Source: SIG575 sp045534165
GTDB taxonomy: Bacteria; Bacillota; Clostridia; Oscillospirales; Acutalibacteraceae
Reading direction: 5' to 3'
Assembly (NCBI GenBank): GCA_045534165.1
Contig: JAZSJD010000038.1
Location: 1 to 23,263, forward strand
Length of the DNA: 23,263 bases
Made by a program: the position numbers and the translations under genes. Below, one piece after another: positions 7,584-15,399 of this stretch. Each line of letters begins with the position of its first letter. Within the stretch, counting starts at the first letter, position 1. The notes beneath the pieces are model-generated. The model was not told where the DNA came from. It was given only the letters and a program-made list of their open reading frames with translations, and did no database searches.

Positions 7584-9473
7584 TTATGTTTCAATTCCTG
7601 CAAACTGATTGTTATAAAGGTTATAATAACAACCTTTCTTTTCCAGCAATTCTTCATGGTTTCCGCTTTCTGCTATTGTACCGTTGTCGATTACAATAAT
7701 TTTGTCAGCGTCACGTATTGTGGAAAGTCTGTGGGCGATAATCAGGCTTGTTCTGTTTTCCATAAGTCTGACCATTGCAGATTGGATTCTCATTTCAGTT
7801 CTTGTGTCAACAGAGGATGTTGCTTCGTCAAGAATAAGAATTTTCGGGTCTGCAAGAACAGCTCTTGCAATTGAAAGCAACTGTCTTTGTCCCTGACTTA
7901 AATTGCCTCCTCCTTCTGAAAGCTGAGTATCGTATCCGTTCTGGAGTTTTGTTATAAATCTGTCAGCGTTTGCTGTTTTTGCTGCATTGATAACATCATT
8001 TTCTTCAGCTTCAAGTTTTCCGTAAAGAATGTTTTGGTTTATACTTTCGCTGAAAAGAACGGTATCCTGAAGAACAATGGCAATTGTTTTTCGCAGTTCA
8101 TCTTTCGGTATATCGAAAATACTTTTTCCGTCAATGGTGATTTCACCGCTGTCAATATCATAAAAACGTGTAAGCAGGTTAACAATTGTTGTTTTACCTG
8201 AACCTGTTGCACCAACAATTGCAATTTTCTGACCTTGTTTTACATCAAGTGAGAAATCTTTAAGAACAGTTTTTTCTTTCTCATAACCGAAATAAACATT
8301 TTTAAAGCTGATGTTGCCTTTAACGTCTTCTGATTTGAATGTGTCTTTGCCATCATCTTTTTCAGCTTCTGAATCCATAACATCAAAAACTCTTTCAGCA
8401 CCGGCAATTGAGTTCTGAATCTGTGCATATTGGTTGGCAATTTCGTTTATGGGACGTGACAACTGTTTTGAATAAAGGAGGAATGCCTGAATAACACCAA
8501 CTGTGATTATTCCATCAGGTGAAAGCACACCGCCTATATTATAGTGGTTAAATGCAAAGAAAGCACCACTCAATGCAACGAGAATAAAGTTAAGGTTTGA
8601 AATAATGTTCATCAGAGGTCCCATTGAACCGCTGAGAATCTGGGCTTTGATTGCAACTTTTCTGAAACGTGAGCTGATATCGTTGAATTCATTCTTTGAT
8701 TTCTGTTGTTTTGAAAAAGCCACAACAGTTTTATATCCGGTTACCATTTCTTCAACGTGACCGTTCATCTCGCCAAGAACAGTCTGCTGTTCTTTATAGA
8801 ATTTACGCATATATTTTGACATTTTTGCGCTTACAAAAATTGTCAGAAAAACTGTAACCACACTTATTAAAGTCATAAGAGGGGAATATAAGAGCATTAT
8901 CACAATTGAACCCAGAACACTGAGAACTGCTGAAATTAATGAAGCAACAGAAGAAGAAACTGTGTTGGAAATGTTTTCAACATCGTTTGTCATTCTGCTC
9001 ATAATATCTCCGTGGTTGTGGGTATCAGTATACCTTATGGGGAGTTTTACAAGCTTTGCAAAAAGGTCAAAACGAAGTTTTCTTGCAGTTGATGTTGCAA
9101 GCTTTGCAGAGAACAAGCCCTGAAAATATGTGAACAAAGAGGATATTGCATAGGTGATAATAAGCATAATCAGGGTGGAAATAAATTGTTCTCTGTCAAC
9201 TGTAAGTCTGGTTTCTGTTAATGTTATCAGGTCAATTGCCTTTTGCTGTAAAGCAGGAGCAACAAGGTTTAAAACGGTGATGATAACCATAACAACCGTT
9301 AAAGATAAGAAAAGATACTTGTTTGAACCGATATAAGAAACAAGCTTTTTCAGAGTGCTTTTGGCATTTTTAGGTTTTTCAACAGCCATCACAGGTCCGG
9401 GACCTCTGCCGGGTCTGCCCATAGGAGGACCCATTTTTCCGTTTCTTTCAGGTGGTTTTCTCATTTCAGGCAT
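7584..9473 (-). CDS. Heterodimeric ABC exporter, canonical-site subunit
   Basis: A 629-aa half-transporter: a Pro/Gly/Arg-rich cytoplasmic extension (1-35), six membrane helices (about 53-345) and a nucleotide-binding domain (about 385-629). ATPase motifs are Walker A GATGSGKT (421-428), signature LSQGQ (525-529, second Gly replaced by Gln), Walker B ILILDE with catalytic Glu550, and switch His581. The partner is the upstream gene, overlapped by 8 bp; the ribosome site AAAGGAG lies in the last codons of that partner. The pair matches the BmrCD / TM287-288 class of multidrug or peptide exporters, in which this subunit supplies the catalytic Glu and switch His. Substrate is unknown. Confidence 0.93.
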   Translation of the reverse strand: MPEMRKPPERNGKMGPPMGRPGRGPGPVMAVEKPKNAKSTLKKLVSYIGSNKYLFLSLTVVMVIITVLNLVAPALQQKAIDLITLTETRLTVDREQFISTLIMLIITYAISSLFTYFQGLFSAKLATSTARKLRFDLFAKLVKLPIRYTDTHNHGDIMSRMTNDVENISNTVSSSVASLISAVLSVLGSIVIMLLYSPLMTLISVVTVFLTIFVSAKMSKYMRKFYKEQQTVLGEMNGHVEEMVTGYKTVVAFSKQQKSKNEFNDISSRFRKVAIKAQILSGSMGPLMNIISNLNFILVALSGAFFAFNHYNIGGVLSPDGIITVGVIQAFLLYSKQLSRPINEIANQYAQIQNSIAGAERVFDVMDSEAEKDDGKDTFKSEDVKGNISFKNVYFGYEKEKTVLKDFSLDVKQGQKIAIVGATGSGKTTIVNLLTRFYDIDSGEITIDGKSIFDIPKDELRKTIAIVLQDTVLFSESINQNILYGKLEAEENDVINAAKTANADRFITKLQNGYDTQLSEGGGNLSQGQRQLLSIARAVLADPKILILDEATSSVDTRTEMRIQSAMVRLMENRTSLIIAHRLSTIRDADKIIVIDNGTIAESGNHEELLEKKGCYYNLYNNQFAGIET

Positions 9474-11196
9474 TTACAACATCTCCTTTCTTCATCTGAG
9501 ATTCATAAATGTCACGGTAAACTTCGCTGTTTTCCATCAGTTCTTCGTGAGTGCCGATGGCAACAAGGTTTCCGTCATCAATAACTGCAATTCTGTCGCA
9601 GTTTTTTACACTTGCAATTCTTTGTGCAATTGTAATAACAGTTGTTCCTTTCAATTCTTCAAAAAGTTGTTTGCGTAATTTTGCCTCTGTTGAAAGGTCA
9701 AGGGCGGAGGTGCTGTCGTCAAAAATCAGTACATCAGGTTTTTTCAGTATTGAACGTGCAATAGACATTCTCTGTTTCTGTCCACCTGAAAGTGAAGCAC
9801 CTTTTTCAGCCACATATCCCTCATATTTATCAGGCATATTGTTGATGAATTCATCAGCCTGAGCAATTTCTGCAGCAGTTCTGATTTCGCATTCATCAGC
9901 ATCTTCATTACCCCAACGGATGTTGGAATTTACTGTGCCTGAGAAAAGTTCTGTTTTCTGCATAACAACGCTGATTTTGTCTCTCAGAGAATCAATATCA
10001 ATTTCTCTTACGTCTGTTCCGTCAATTTTAAGTGAACCTGAGGAAACATCGTAAAAACGGGGGATAAGATTTATAAGCGAAGTTTTGCCTGAACCTGTTG
10101 CACCGAGAATTGCAATGTTTTCACCTTTTTTAATTTTAAGTGAAAGGTTGTTGATAACATTTTTGCCCTCAAAACCGGGATAGAAGAAATCAACATTTTC
10201 AAATTCAATTTCGCCGATAGAGTCGATTTTTTTGTCACCTGTTTTAATAACAGGTTCTGTATCAAGAATTTCGTTTATTCTGTCTGCTGATGCCTTTGCT
10301 CTTGTGATAGCTTGTGACATCATACTTACCATCATTATTGAATGGAGAATCTGAGTGATGTAGGTAATAGCAGCCATAACACTACCTACCTGCATATCTG
10401 ATGCTGCACTTTCAATCTGATTACCACCGATCAATATAATTGCAACAACGGAAACGTTAAGTACAATAGTTAAAACAGGTCCTAAAATTGCCATGGTTTT
10501 ATAAACACGTAAAGCAATATCTGTTAAATCATTATTTGCAAGAGAAAAACGTTTTGTTTCATAATCTTCACGCACGTAAGCTTTAACAACTCTTGCACCT
10601 GAAACATTTTCCTGCACAACGCTGTTAACTTTATCAAGCTTTTTCTGAACAGTTTTGAAAAGGGGAGAAGCTTTTGCAATAATAATCAACATTGCAATAA
10701 GTTCAACAGGCAAAGCACAAACAAGTACAATGCCGAAATCAACATCAAGGCGGAGCATCATAATAACACCGCCTGCAAACATCATAAATGAACGCACAAA
10801 AAGTCTTAACGCCAGATCAACAAATTGCTGGATAAGGTTGATGTCAGTTGTCATCCTTGTAACAAGAGAGCCGGTTGTGAACTTATCTGTCTGTTGGAAA
10901 GAAAGGTCCATAACTTTGGAGAAAGCTTCATTTCTTAAATCTCTGCTGAAGGAGTGTGATGTAGCACCGCTGAAGAAAGATGAACCAACACCGCACAATC
11001 CACCAATTACTGCAAAAACGAGCATTGTAAGACCTGTTTTTATAATGAGCTGATAATCGTGACCTAATACACCTTCGTCAACCATTTTTGACATAAGCGT
11101 AGGTAACATCAGGTCAATAAAAACTTCACCTATCATTGTAAGGGGAGTAAGTAATGCCAGATACCAATATGGCTTTAAATATTTTAAAAGCTTCAT
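9466..11196 (-). CDS. Heterodimeric ABC exporter, degenerate-site subunit
   Basis: A 576-aa half-transporter with six membrane helices (about 12-300) and a C-terminal ATPase domain. Walker A is GATGSGKT (365-372) and the signature is a canonical LSGGQ (469-473). Walker B ends in Asp-Asp (493/494), so the catalytic Glu is replaced, and the switch His is Gln525. This paired loss is typical of the degenerate-site partner in heterodimeric exporters such as TM287, where ATP binds but is hydrolysed poorly. It complements the canonical Glu550/His581 of the next gene. The start overlaps the stop of the MarR regulator (ATGA), giving one operon of regulator plus both subunits. Confidence 0.93.
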   Translation of the reverse strand: MKLLKYLKPYWYLALLTPLTMIGEVFIDLMLPTLMSKMVDEGVLGHDYQLIIKTGLTMLVFAVIGGLCGVGSSFFSGATSHSFSRDLRNEAFSKVMDLSFQQTDKFTTGSLVTRMTTDINLIQQFVDLALRLFVRSFMMFAGGVIMMLRLDVDFGIVLVCALPVELIAMLIIIAKASPLFKTVQKKLDKVNSVVQENVSGARVVKAYVREDYETKRFSLANNDLTDIALRVYKTMAILGPVLTIVLNVSVVAIILIGGNQIESAASDMQVGSVMAAITYITQILHSIMMVSMMSQAITRAKASADRINEILDTEPVIKTGDKKIDSIGEIEFENVDFFYPGFEGKNVINNLSLKIKKGENIAILGATGSGKTSLINLIPRFYDVSSGSLKIDGTDVREIDIDSLRDKISVVMQKTELFSGTVNSNIRWGNEDADECEIRTAAEIAQADEFINNMPDKYEGYVAEKGASLSGGQKQRMSIARSILKKPDVLIFDDSTSALDLSTEAKLRKQLFEELKGTTVITIAQRIASVKNCDRIAVIDDGNLVAIGTHEELMENSEVYRDIYESQMKKGDVVNA

Positions 11197-11672
11197 CTGT
11201 TGTCCTCCATATCAGTAATAAGATTGTTTGTGATTCTTTTCAGATATCCCTTAAGTATATGCAATTCGTCTTCAGAAAAATTTTCAAACATCACTTTTTC
11301 TGTTTCCTTGCACTTTGAAATAAAGAATTTCTCACATTCCCTGCCTTTTTCGGTAAGGTGAATGTAACTCTTTCTTAAATCTTTTTCGTCAGTTTCTCTT
11401 GTGATTAGTTTTTCCTGCTCCATTTTCTGCAACTGCACGCTGATTGACGGAGCTTTCATATGTGTGAGTTTTGCAAGCTCATTCTGTGTCAGACCATCGT
11501 TGTGAGAAAGGTGAAAAACAATTCTTCTGTATCCTTGGGGGAAACCTGCTCTTTCCGTTTCACGTCTGACACGTCCGTCAAAAAGTCGTGAAACGTCATT
11601 TATAAGCATACCTTCCGTCAGTTTTTCAAAATCAGGATGGAAATTTTCCAAATGATGAGGTTTATCCTGCAT
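11193..11672 (-). CDS. MarR-family transcriptional regulator
   Basis: A 159-aa winged-helix regulator with long N- and C-terminal dimerisation helices. The winged helix (about 47-115) includes a recognition helix around APSISVQLQKM and the wing pattern DEKDLRKSYIHLT, the usual MarR Asp-x-Arg...Leu-Thr signature. The start is the ATG at 11672 because AGGAGG sits 9 nt upstream; a TTG two codons earlier is only 3 nt from it. It is first in an operon with both exporter subunits, and a perfect inverted repeat overlaps its promoter, so autorepression relieved by a ligand is the likely mode. The ligand, possibly an exporter substrate, is unknown. Confidence 0.93.
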   Translation of the reverse strand: MQDKPHHLENFHPDFEKLTEGMLINDVSRLFDGRVRRETERAGFPQGYRRIVFHLSHNDGLTQNELAKLTHMKAPSISVQLQKMEQEKLITRETDEKDLRKSYIHLTEKGRECEKFFISKCKETEKVMFENFSEDELHILKGYLKRITNNLITDMEDNR

Positions 11673-11695
11673 AAACAAACACCTCCTATAATTAT

Positions 11696-11711
11696 TTAGT
11701 TACCTAACTAA
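11696..11711. promoter_or_regulatory. MarR-type operator
   Basis: TTAGTTA (11696-11702) and TAACTAA (11705-11711) form a perfect 7-bp inverted repeat with a 2-bp centre, the form and half-site composition common for MarR operators. Its right arm touches the -10 hexamer of the regulator's promoter, so a bound dimer would block RNA polymerase. Confidence 0.75.
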
Positions 11712-11739
11712 TTATATTTATTTTAATATATTTTGTCAA
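11711..11739 (-). promoter_or_regulatory. Consensus promoter of the marR-ABC operon
   Basis: On the minus strand TTGACA (11734-11739) and TATAAT (11711-11716) are both perfect, with a 17-bp spacer. Such a strong promoter suits an operon kept off by the operator beside it. Confidence 0.88.
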
Positions 11740-11740
11740 T

Positions 11741-11768
11741 GAAAAACTGCCCGAATTTTCGGGCAGTT
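11741..11768 (-). terminator. Intrinsic terminator of the superoxide dismutase gene
   Basis: A 9-bp stem (11745-11753 / 11760-11768), GC-rich in its core, followed on the minus strand by a run of T (11742-11746 read backwards). It lies between the dismutase stop and the -35 of the marR promoter. Confidence 0.85.
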
Positions 11769-11783
11769 AAATAGTGTTTATTG

Positions 11784-12287
11784 TTAAAAATTACGTGTTA
11801 TAATACCACAGGCAATTTTGTTTCCTGCATTTCCCGATGGCTGGGACTTAAAATCATCAGGTGAAGAATGTATTATTACAGTTTTACCCATAATTTCGTT
11901 TACTGTGAATCTCTCACTTAAAAATATGTGAAAAGAATATCCTTTATTGCTCAGTAATGGTGGTAAATCTCCTGCGTGAAAGGGATGAGGACAGTTTTGC
12001 GGGTTAAAATGCCCCATTGTCTGAGAAAAAGAATCGTTTTTATCTCCTTTACAAGATGAACCTTCGTGAATATGAAAGCCGAAAAAAGAACTTGAGCAAG
12101 GATTATCCGAAGCGGGAAGTCCGTCAATTTCTGCTGCGGTAATGACACCGCTTTTGGTTTGATAAAAACACACATTGCCCTTGAGTTGCGGAAAATCTTT
12201 GTTGCCGAAAACCTGAGCCACAGCCTGAGGCTTCCTCATAAAAACAGAAAGGTAACTCATAAATCTGCCTGAATTAATCATAAACAT
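11784..12287 (-). CDS. Cu/Zn superoxide dismutase family protein
   Basis: Predicted to dismutate superoxide. Metal ligands by family pattern: Cu ligands His72 and His74 (GFHIHEG), bridging His93 (MGHFNP), Zn ligands His101, His104 and Asp107 (HPFHAGD), and Cu ligand His140 (VIIHSSPDD). The Zn subloop between His101 and His104 is much shorter than in SodC. The arginine that usually precedes the ACG motif and guides superoxide is Lys (GNKIACG). Cys79 and Cys160 could form the conserved disulphide. No signal peptide or lipobox is seen, so a cytoplasmic location is inferred, unusual for bacterial SodC. The start is uncertain: an ATG at 12287 lies 4 nt after GGAGG and one at 12281 lies 10 nt after it. 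It has its own terminator. Confidence 0.88.
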   Translation of the reverse strand: MFMINSGRFMSYLSVFMRKPQAVAQVFGNKDFPQLKGNVCFYQTKSGVITAAEIDGLPASDNPCSSSFFGFHIHEGSSCKGDKNDSFSQTMGHFNPQNCPHPFHAGDLPPLLSNKGYSFHIFLSERFTVNEIMGKTVIIHSSPDDFKSQPSGNAGNKIACGIITRNF

Positions 12288-12327
12288 ACCACCTCCGTAT
12301 ATTATATGATGAAAACCGGATTTGATG

Positions 12328-12364
12328 AAAAAATTAACGGTAGGAGTATGATCTCCTACCGTTA
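12328..12364 (-). terminator. Intrinsic terminator of the alpha-galactosidase gene
   Basis: A perfect 12-bp stem (12335-12346 / 12353-12364) with a 6-nt loop, 8 nt after the stop codon, followed on the minus strand by a six-T run. Confidence 0.9.
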
Positions 12365-12371
12365 TTACTTT

Positions 12372-14549
12372 TTATTGAGCCTTGAAATAGAATTTAATGC
12401 TTTCTCCGTCCTGAAGAGCTTTTTTTGTAAGGTTGATACCTGCATTCATAAGGAATGCGCCTGAATAAACTTTGCCTGTTTTTTCTTCAACATATTTCTT
12501 TTCAGGGTCAAGACCTTTGAGTTTGAGAATAAAGATTGGCAAATCTCTGTTGTAACGCAAAGTAACTGCAGTTGCAAGCACTTCGTTTTTATCGGGTGAA
12601 ACGAAAGACCATGCACATCTGAAGTGGTTGAAATAGGGGTCTATAAGTCTGTAAAGGTCACCGAAATGAATAAGGTCATAATATTTGTGGTATTCCTTAA
12701 CCTGTTCCTTGACAAGGGCTTTTTCGTCATCAGTCAGTTTGTTGGGGTCAAGTTCATATCCGAAAGTACCCCAGAGAGCAACGTCGCCTTTTGTTTCGTA
12801 ACCTGTTCTGCTTGAAGCTGAAACATGAGCACCCATTGTTGAAGCAGGATAGCAGATTGAAGTGCCGAACTGGATTGTAAGTCTTTCGATTGCATCTGTC
12901 TGGTCGCTTGCCCAGATTTGTGGTGAATAGTAGAGCATACCCGGGTCAAATCTGCCGCCACCGCCTGAGCAGTTTTCAAAGAGAATGTCAGGGAAAGCTT
13001 TTGTGAATCTGTCCATCAGATCATATGTACCTAAAATGAAACGGTGGAAAAATTCCTGCTTTTTATCTGCGGGAAGAAGTGCAGAGCCTGCATCAGAAAT
13101 GTTACGGTTGAAGTCCCATTTTACATAATCGATTTTATGTTTTGAAAGAACAGAATACATCTGATTGAAAATGTTATCCCTTACATCTTCACGGGATACG
13201 TCAAGAACTAATTGTCTTCTGCCAATCATAGGTTTTCTTCCCTCAACGTGAACACACCAGTCAGGATGTGCACGGTAAAGGTCAGAATCAGGAGAAATCA
13301 TTTCAGGCTCATACCAGATACCGAATTTAAGACCAAGAGCATTAACTCTTTCAATAAGCGGGTCAAGACCTCCGGGAAGTTTGTCTTCGTTAACAAACCA
13401 ATCTCCCAAAGAACAGTTGTCAGCATTTCTCACACCAAACCAACCGTCATCCATAACAAGCATATCCATACCTGCTTCTTTTGCTCTTTCAGCAAATGAA
13501 ACAAGCTTGTCTGTGTCAAAATCAAAATATGCTGCTTCCCAACTGTTGATAAGCAAGGGACGTTTTTCGTATTTATATTTGCCTCTTACCAGATTGTTGT
13601 TATAAAGTCTGTGGTAAATTCTGCTCATTTCACCAAGACCTTTGTTTGTGTAAACCATAACACATTCAGGTGAAGAAAAACTTTCCCCACTTTCCAGATG
13701 CCATGAGAAATCTTCAGGGTTGATACCCATAATAAAACGTGTTGATGAGTTGAAATCACATTCGCAAACAGCAGAGAAGTTACCACTGTAAACAAGGTTA
13801 AAGCCCATAGCCTCACCCTGGTCTTCGTTTGCACCGTGTTTAAGAAGTGCAACAAAAGGATTGTGGCAATGGCTTGATGCACCACGTTTGCTGTGAATGC
13901 CCTGCAAACCGTGGACCAGAGCACGTTGTTCACGGCTTCTTTCTTTTGCGTGTCTGCCATAGAATGTAATTAAATCATAGTCCATTGAGGGAATGTCAAG
14001 ACAAAGGCTGAAAATTCTTTTGATATCCATTGGTTTTTCTGAACCGTTTTCAACAATAACGCTTCTTGTCATTGCACCCATTTTTTCGAAAACAGAGTAA
14101 CGCAAAGTTACTTTTGCACCTGTAACTTTATCTTCTGCAAAAATATCAAGTGTGTCTGCCTCATTGTCATTGTTTGCATAAACATAAGGCAGGGGAGAAA
14201 GTGAGGGCTTGCCTTTGTAGATTTTGTGACCGGTATATCTTATATCAGTTGTTGTGTCACCATTTGCGTTTCTGATAGAAAGTGCAGAAACACGGAAATC
14301 CGCAGCACCGTTGCAACCGTATTCCATAGGTGCACAGTCAGGAGTGAAACCGTTTTCACCGATTTCAGGATTGGCAAGGCTGAAAGAAGCATTTACGTGA
14401 CGTTCAATCAAGTCACCAATATATGTTTCCGGGATTTGAGCACCGTAATAATAGTTTAAAATGTAATCTTCCTCGTAAATCCCGATAAGATATGTGGATT
14501 CACAAGTGTCAAGTTTGAAAACTTTGTTTTCAGCATCAAAAATTATCAT
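12372..14549 (-). CDS. Alpha-galactosidase, glycoside hydrolase family 36
   Basis: A retaining hydrolase that releases alpha-1,6-galactose from melibiose, raffinose or stachyose. The length (725 aa) fits full-size GH36: an N-terminal beta-supersandwich (about 1-310), a TIM barrel and a C-terminal beta domain. The nucleophile is Asp479 in KWDFNR and the acid/base is Asp549 in SDQTDA. The 70-residue separation is the same as I recall for Geobacillus AgaA. The NCSGGGGRFD loop of family 36 precedes the acid/base. No signal peptide, so the substrate must be imported; no sugar transporter or LacI/AraC regulator is adjacent. The start is the ATG at 14549, 8 nt after GGAGG; an in-frame GTG at 14558 is too close to it. 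Confidence 0.95.
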   Translation of the reverse strand: MIIFDAENKVFKLDTCESTYLIGIYEEDYILNYYYGAQIPETYIGDLIERHVNASFSLANPEIGENGFTPDCAPMEYGCNGAADFRVSALSIRNANGDTTTDIRYTGHKIYKGKPSLSPLPYVYANNDNEADTLDIFAEDKVTGAKVTLRYSVFEKMGAMTRSVIVENGSEKPMDIKRIFSLCLDIPSMDYDLITFYGRHAKERSREQRALVHGLQGIHSKRGASSHCHNPFVALLKHGANEDQGEAMGFNLVYSGNFSAVCECDFNSSTRFIMGINPEDFSWHLESGESFSSPECVMVYTNKGLGEMSRIYHRLYNNNLVRGKYKYEKRPLLINSWEAAYFDFDTDKLVSFAERAKEAGMDMLVMDDGWFGVRNADNCSLGDWFVNEDKLPGGLDPLIERVNALGLKFGIWYEPEMISPDSDLYRAHPDWCVHVEGRKPMIGRRQLVLDVSREDVRDNIFNQMYSVLSKHKIDYVKWDFNRNISDAGSALLPADKKQEFFHRFILGTYDLMDRFTKAFPDILFENCSGGGGRFDPGMLYYSPQIWASDQTDAIERLTIQFGTSICYPASTMGAHVSASSRTGYETKGDVALWGTFGYELDPNKLTDDEKALVKEQVKEYHKYYDLIHFGDLYRLIDPYFNHFRCAWSFVSPDKNEVLATAVTLRYNRDLPIFILKLKGLDPEKKYVEEKTGKVYSGAFLMNAGINLTKKALQDGESIKFYFKAQ

Positions 14550-14577
14550 AAAAAACACCTCCGTGTTATTTTGGAAT

Positions 14578-14607
14578 ATTTTATCATAGAATTTAAGCTA
14601 TTGTCAA
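14578..14607 (-). promoter_or_regulatory. Promoter of the alpha-galactosidase gene
   Basis: On the minus strand TTGACA (14602-14607), an 18-bp spacer and TAAAAT (14578-14583). The -35 lies on the same base pairs as the -35 of the divergent rsmE promoter. Confidence 0.6.
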
Positions 14608-14629
14608 CGAATAAAAAATTTGCTATAAT
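14601..14629 (+). promoter_or_regulatory. Promoter of rsmE-rRNA m5C methyltransferase operon
   Basis: TTGTCA (14601-14606), a 17-bp spacer and TATAAT (14624-14629) with an extended -10 TG at 14621-14622, 24 nt before the rsmE ATG. Confidence 0.75.
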
Positions 14630-14652
14630 ACATCAGGAAAAGGGGTGGAGGA

Positions 14653-15399
14653 ATGTTTAATTTTTTTGTTGAAGATAATTCACGTAAAGGCAATTGCTAC
14701 TATATTGAGGGTGCAGATTTCAACCATATAAAAAATGTTATAAGAATGAATGCGGATGATGAAATTTTAGTCAGCGAAAACGGTATGAGCCACCTTTGCA
14801 GGATAATAAGCCTTGATGGTGAAACCTGCGTTGCAGAAGTTGTTGAAGAAAATTTTCAGAACACCGATTTGCCGGTGGAAATTCATCTTTTTCAGGCACT
14901 TCCCAAAGGGGATAAAATGGAATTTATTATTCAGAAAACAGTTGAATTAGGTGTCGACAAAATCCATCCTGTTGAGATGAAAAGATGCGTTGTAAAACTT
15001 GATGAAAAGAAAAAGAAATCAAAGCTTCAGCGTTGGCAGGCAATTTCCGAAAGTGCTGCAAAACAGAGCAAACGTTGCAAAATCCCTGAAATATGTCCTG
15101 TGCTTACTTATAAGCAGGCAATGGAAAAATCAAAGGAAATGGATTTGTTTTTAGTGCCTTATGAAAGTGAGAGAGGTATGCTCTCAACAAAAGAAGCACT
15201 TGCACAAATTAAAGCGGGAATGAAAATCGGCATAATTATCGGCCCTGAGGGTGGCTTTGAAGACGGAGAAGTTGAAACAGCCTTTGAAGTGGGCGGAAAA
15301 GTTGTGTCTTTGGGCTCAAGAATTTTAAGAACAGAAACTGCAGCAATGACTGCTGTGGGAATGGTAATGCTTCACGTGGAGATGAATACAGAAGAATGA
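14653..15399 (+). CDS. rsmE: 16S rRNA (uracil1498-N3)-methyltransferase RsmE
   Basis: SAM-dependent SPOUT enzyme that methylates U1498 in the decoding region of 16S rRNA. The 248-aa length matches the family. An N-terminal PUA-like RNA-binding domain (about 1-70) is followed by the knotted methyltransferase domain, with the SAM-binding knot signatures IIGPEGG (195-201) and LGSRILRTETA (220-230). An AGGGG ribosome site (14641-14645) lies 7 nt before the ATG; a GGAGGA directly next to the ATG is too close to serve. The stop overlaps the next rRNA methyltransferase gene (ATGA), so two rRNA methylation steps are made from one coupled message. Confidence 0.96.
   Translation: MFNFFVEDNSRKGNCYYIEGADFNHIKNVIRMNADDEILVSENGMSHLCRIISLDGETCVAEVVEENFQNTDLPVEIHLFQALPKGDKMEFIIQKTVELGVDKIHPVEMKRCVVKLDEKKKKSKLQRWQAISESAAKQSKRCKIPEICPVLTYKQAMEKSKEMDLFLVPYESERGMLSTKEALAQIKAGMKIGIIIGPEGGFEDGEVETAFEVGGKVVSLGSRILRTETAAMTAVGMVMLHVEMNTEE

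Noticed and set aside
12301..12306. Minus-strand TATAAT just before the superoxide dismutase gene
   Set aside because: A start from it would fall inside the ribosome site (about 12294), and its -35 is poor, so it is unlikely to be the working promoter.
13625..13960. 111-aa minus-strand frame and similar frames of 60-130 codons across the window
   Set aside because: They lie wholly within well-supported genes in other frames, lack ribosome sites and show no recognisable domains.
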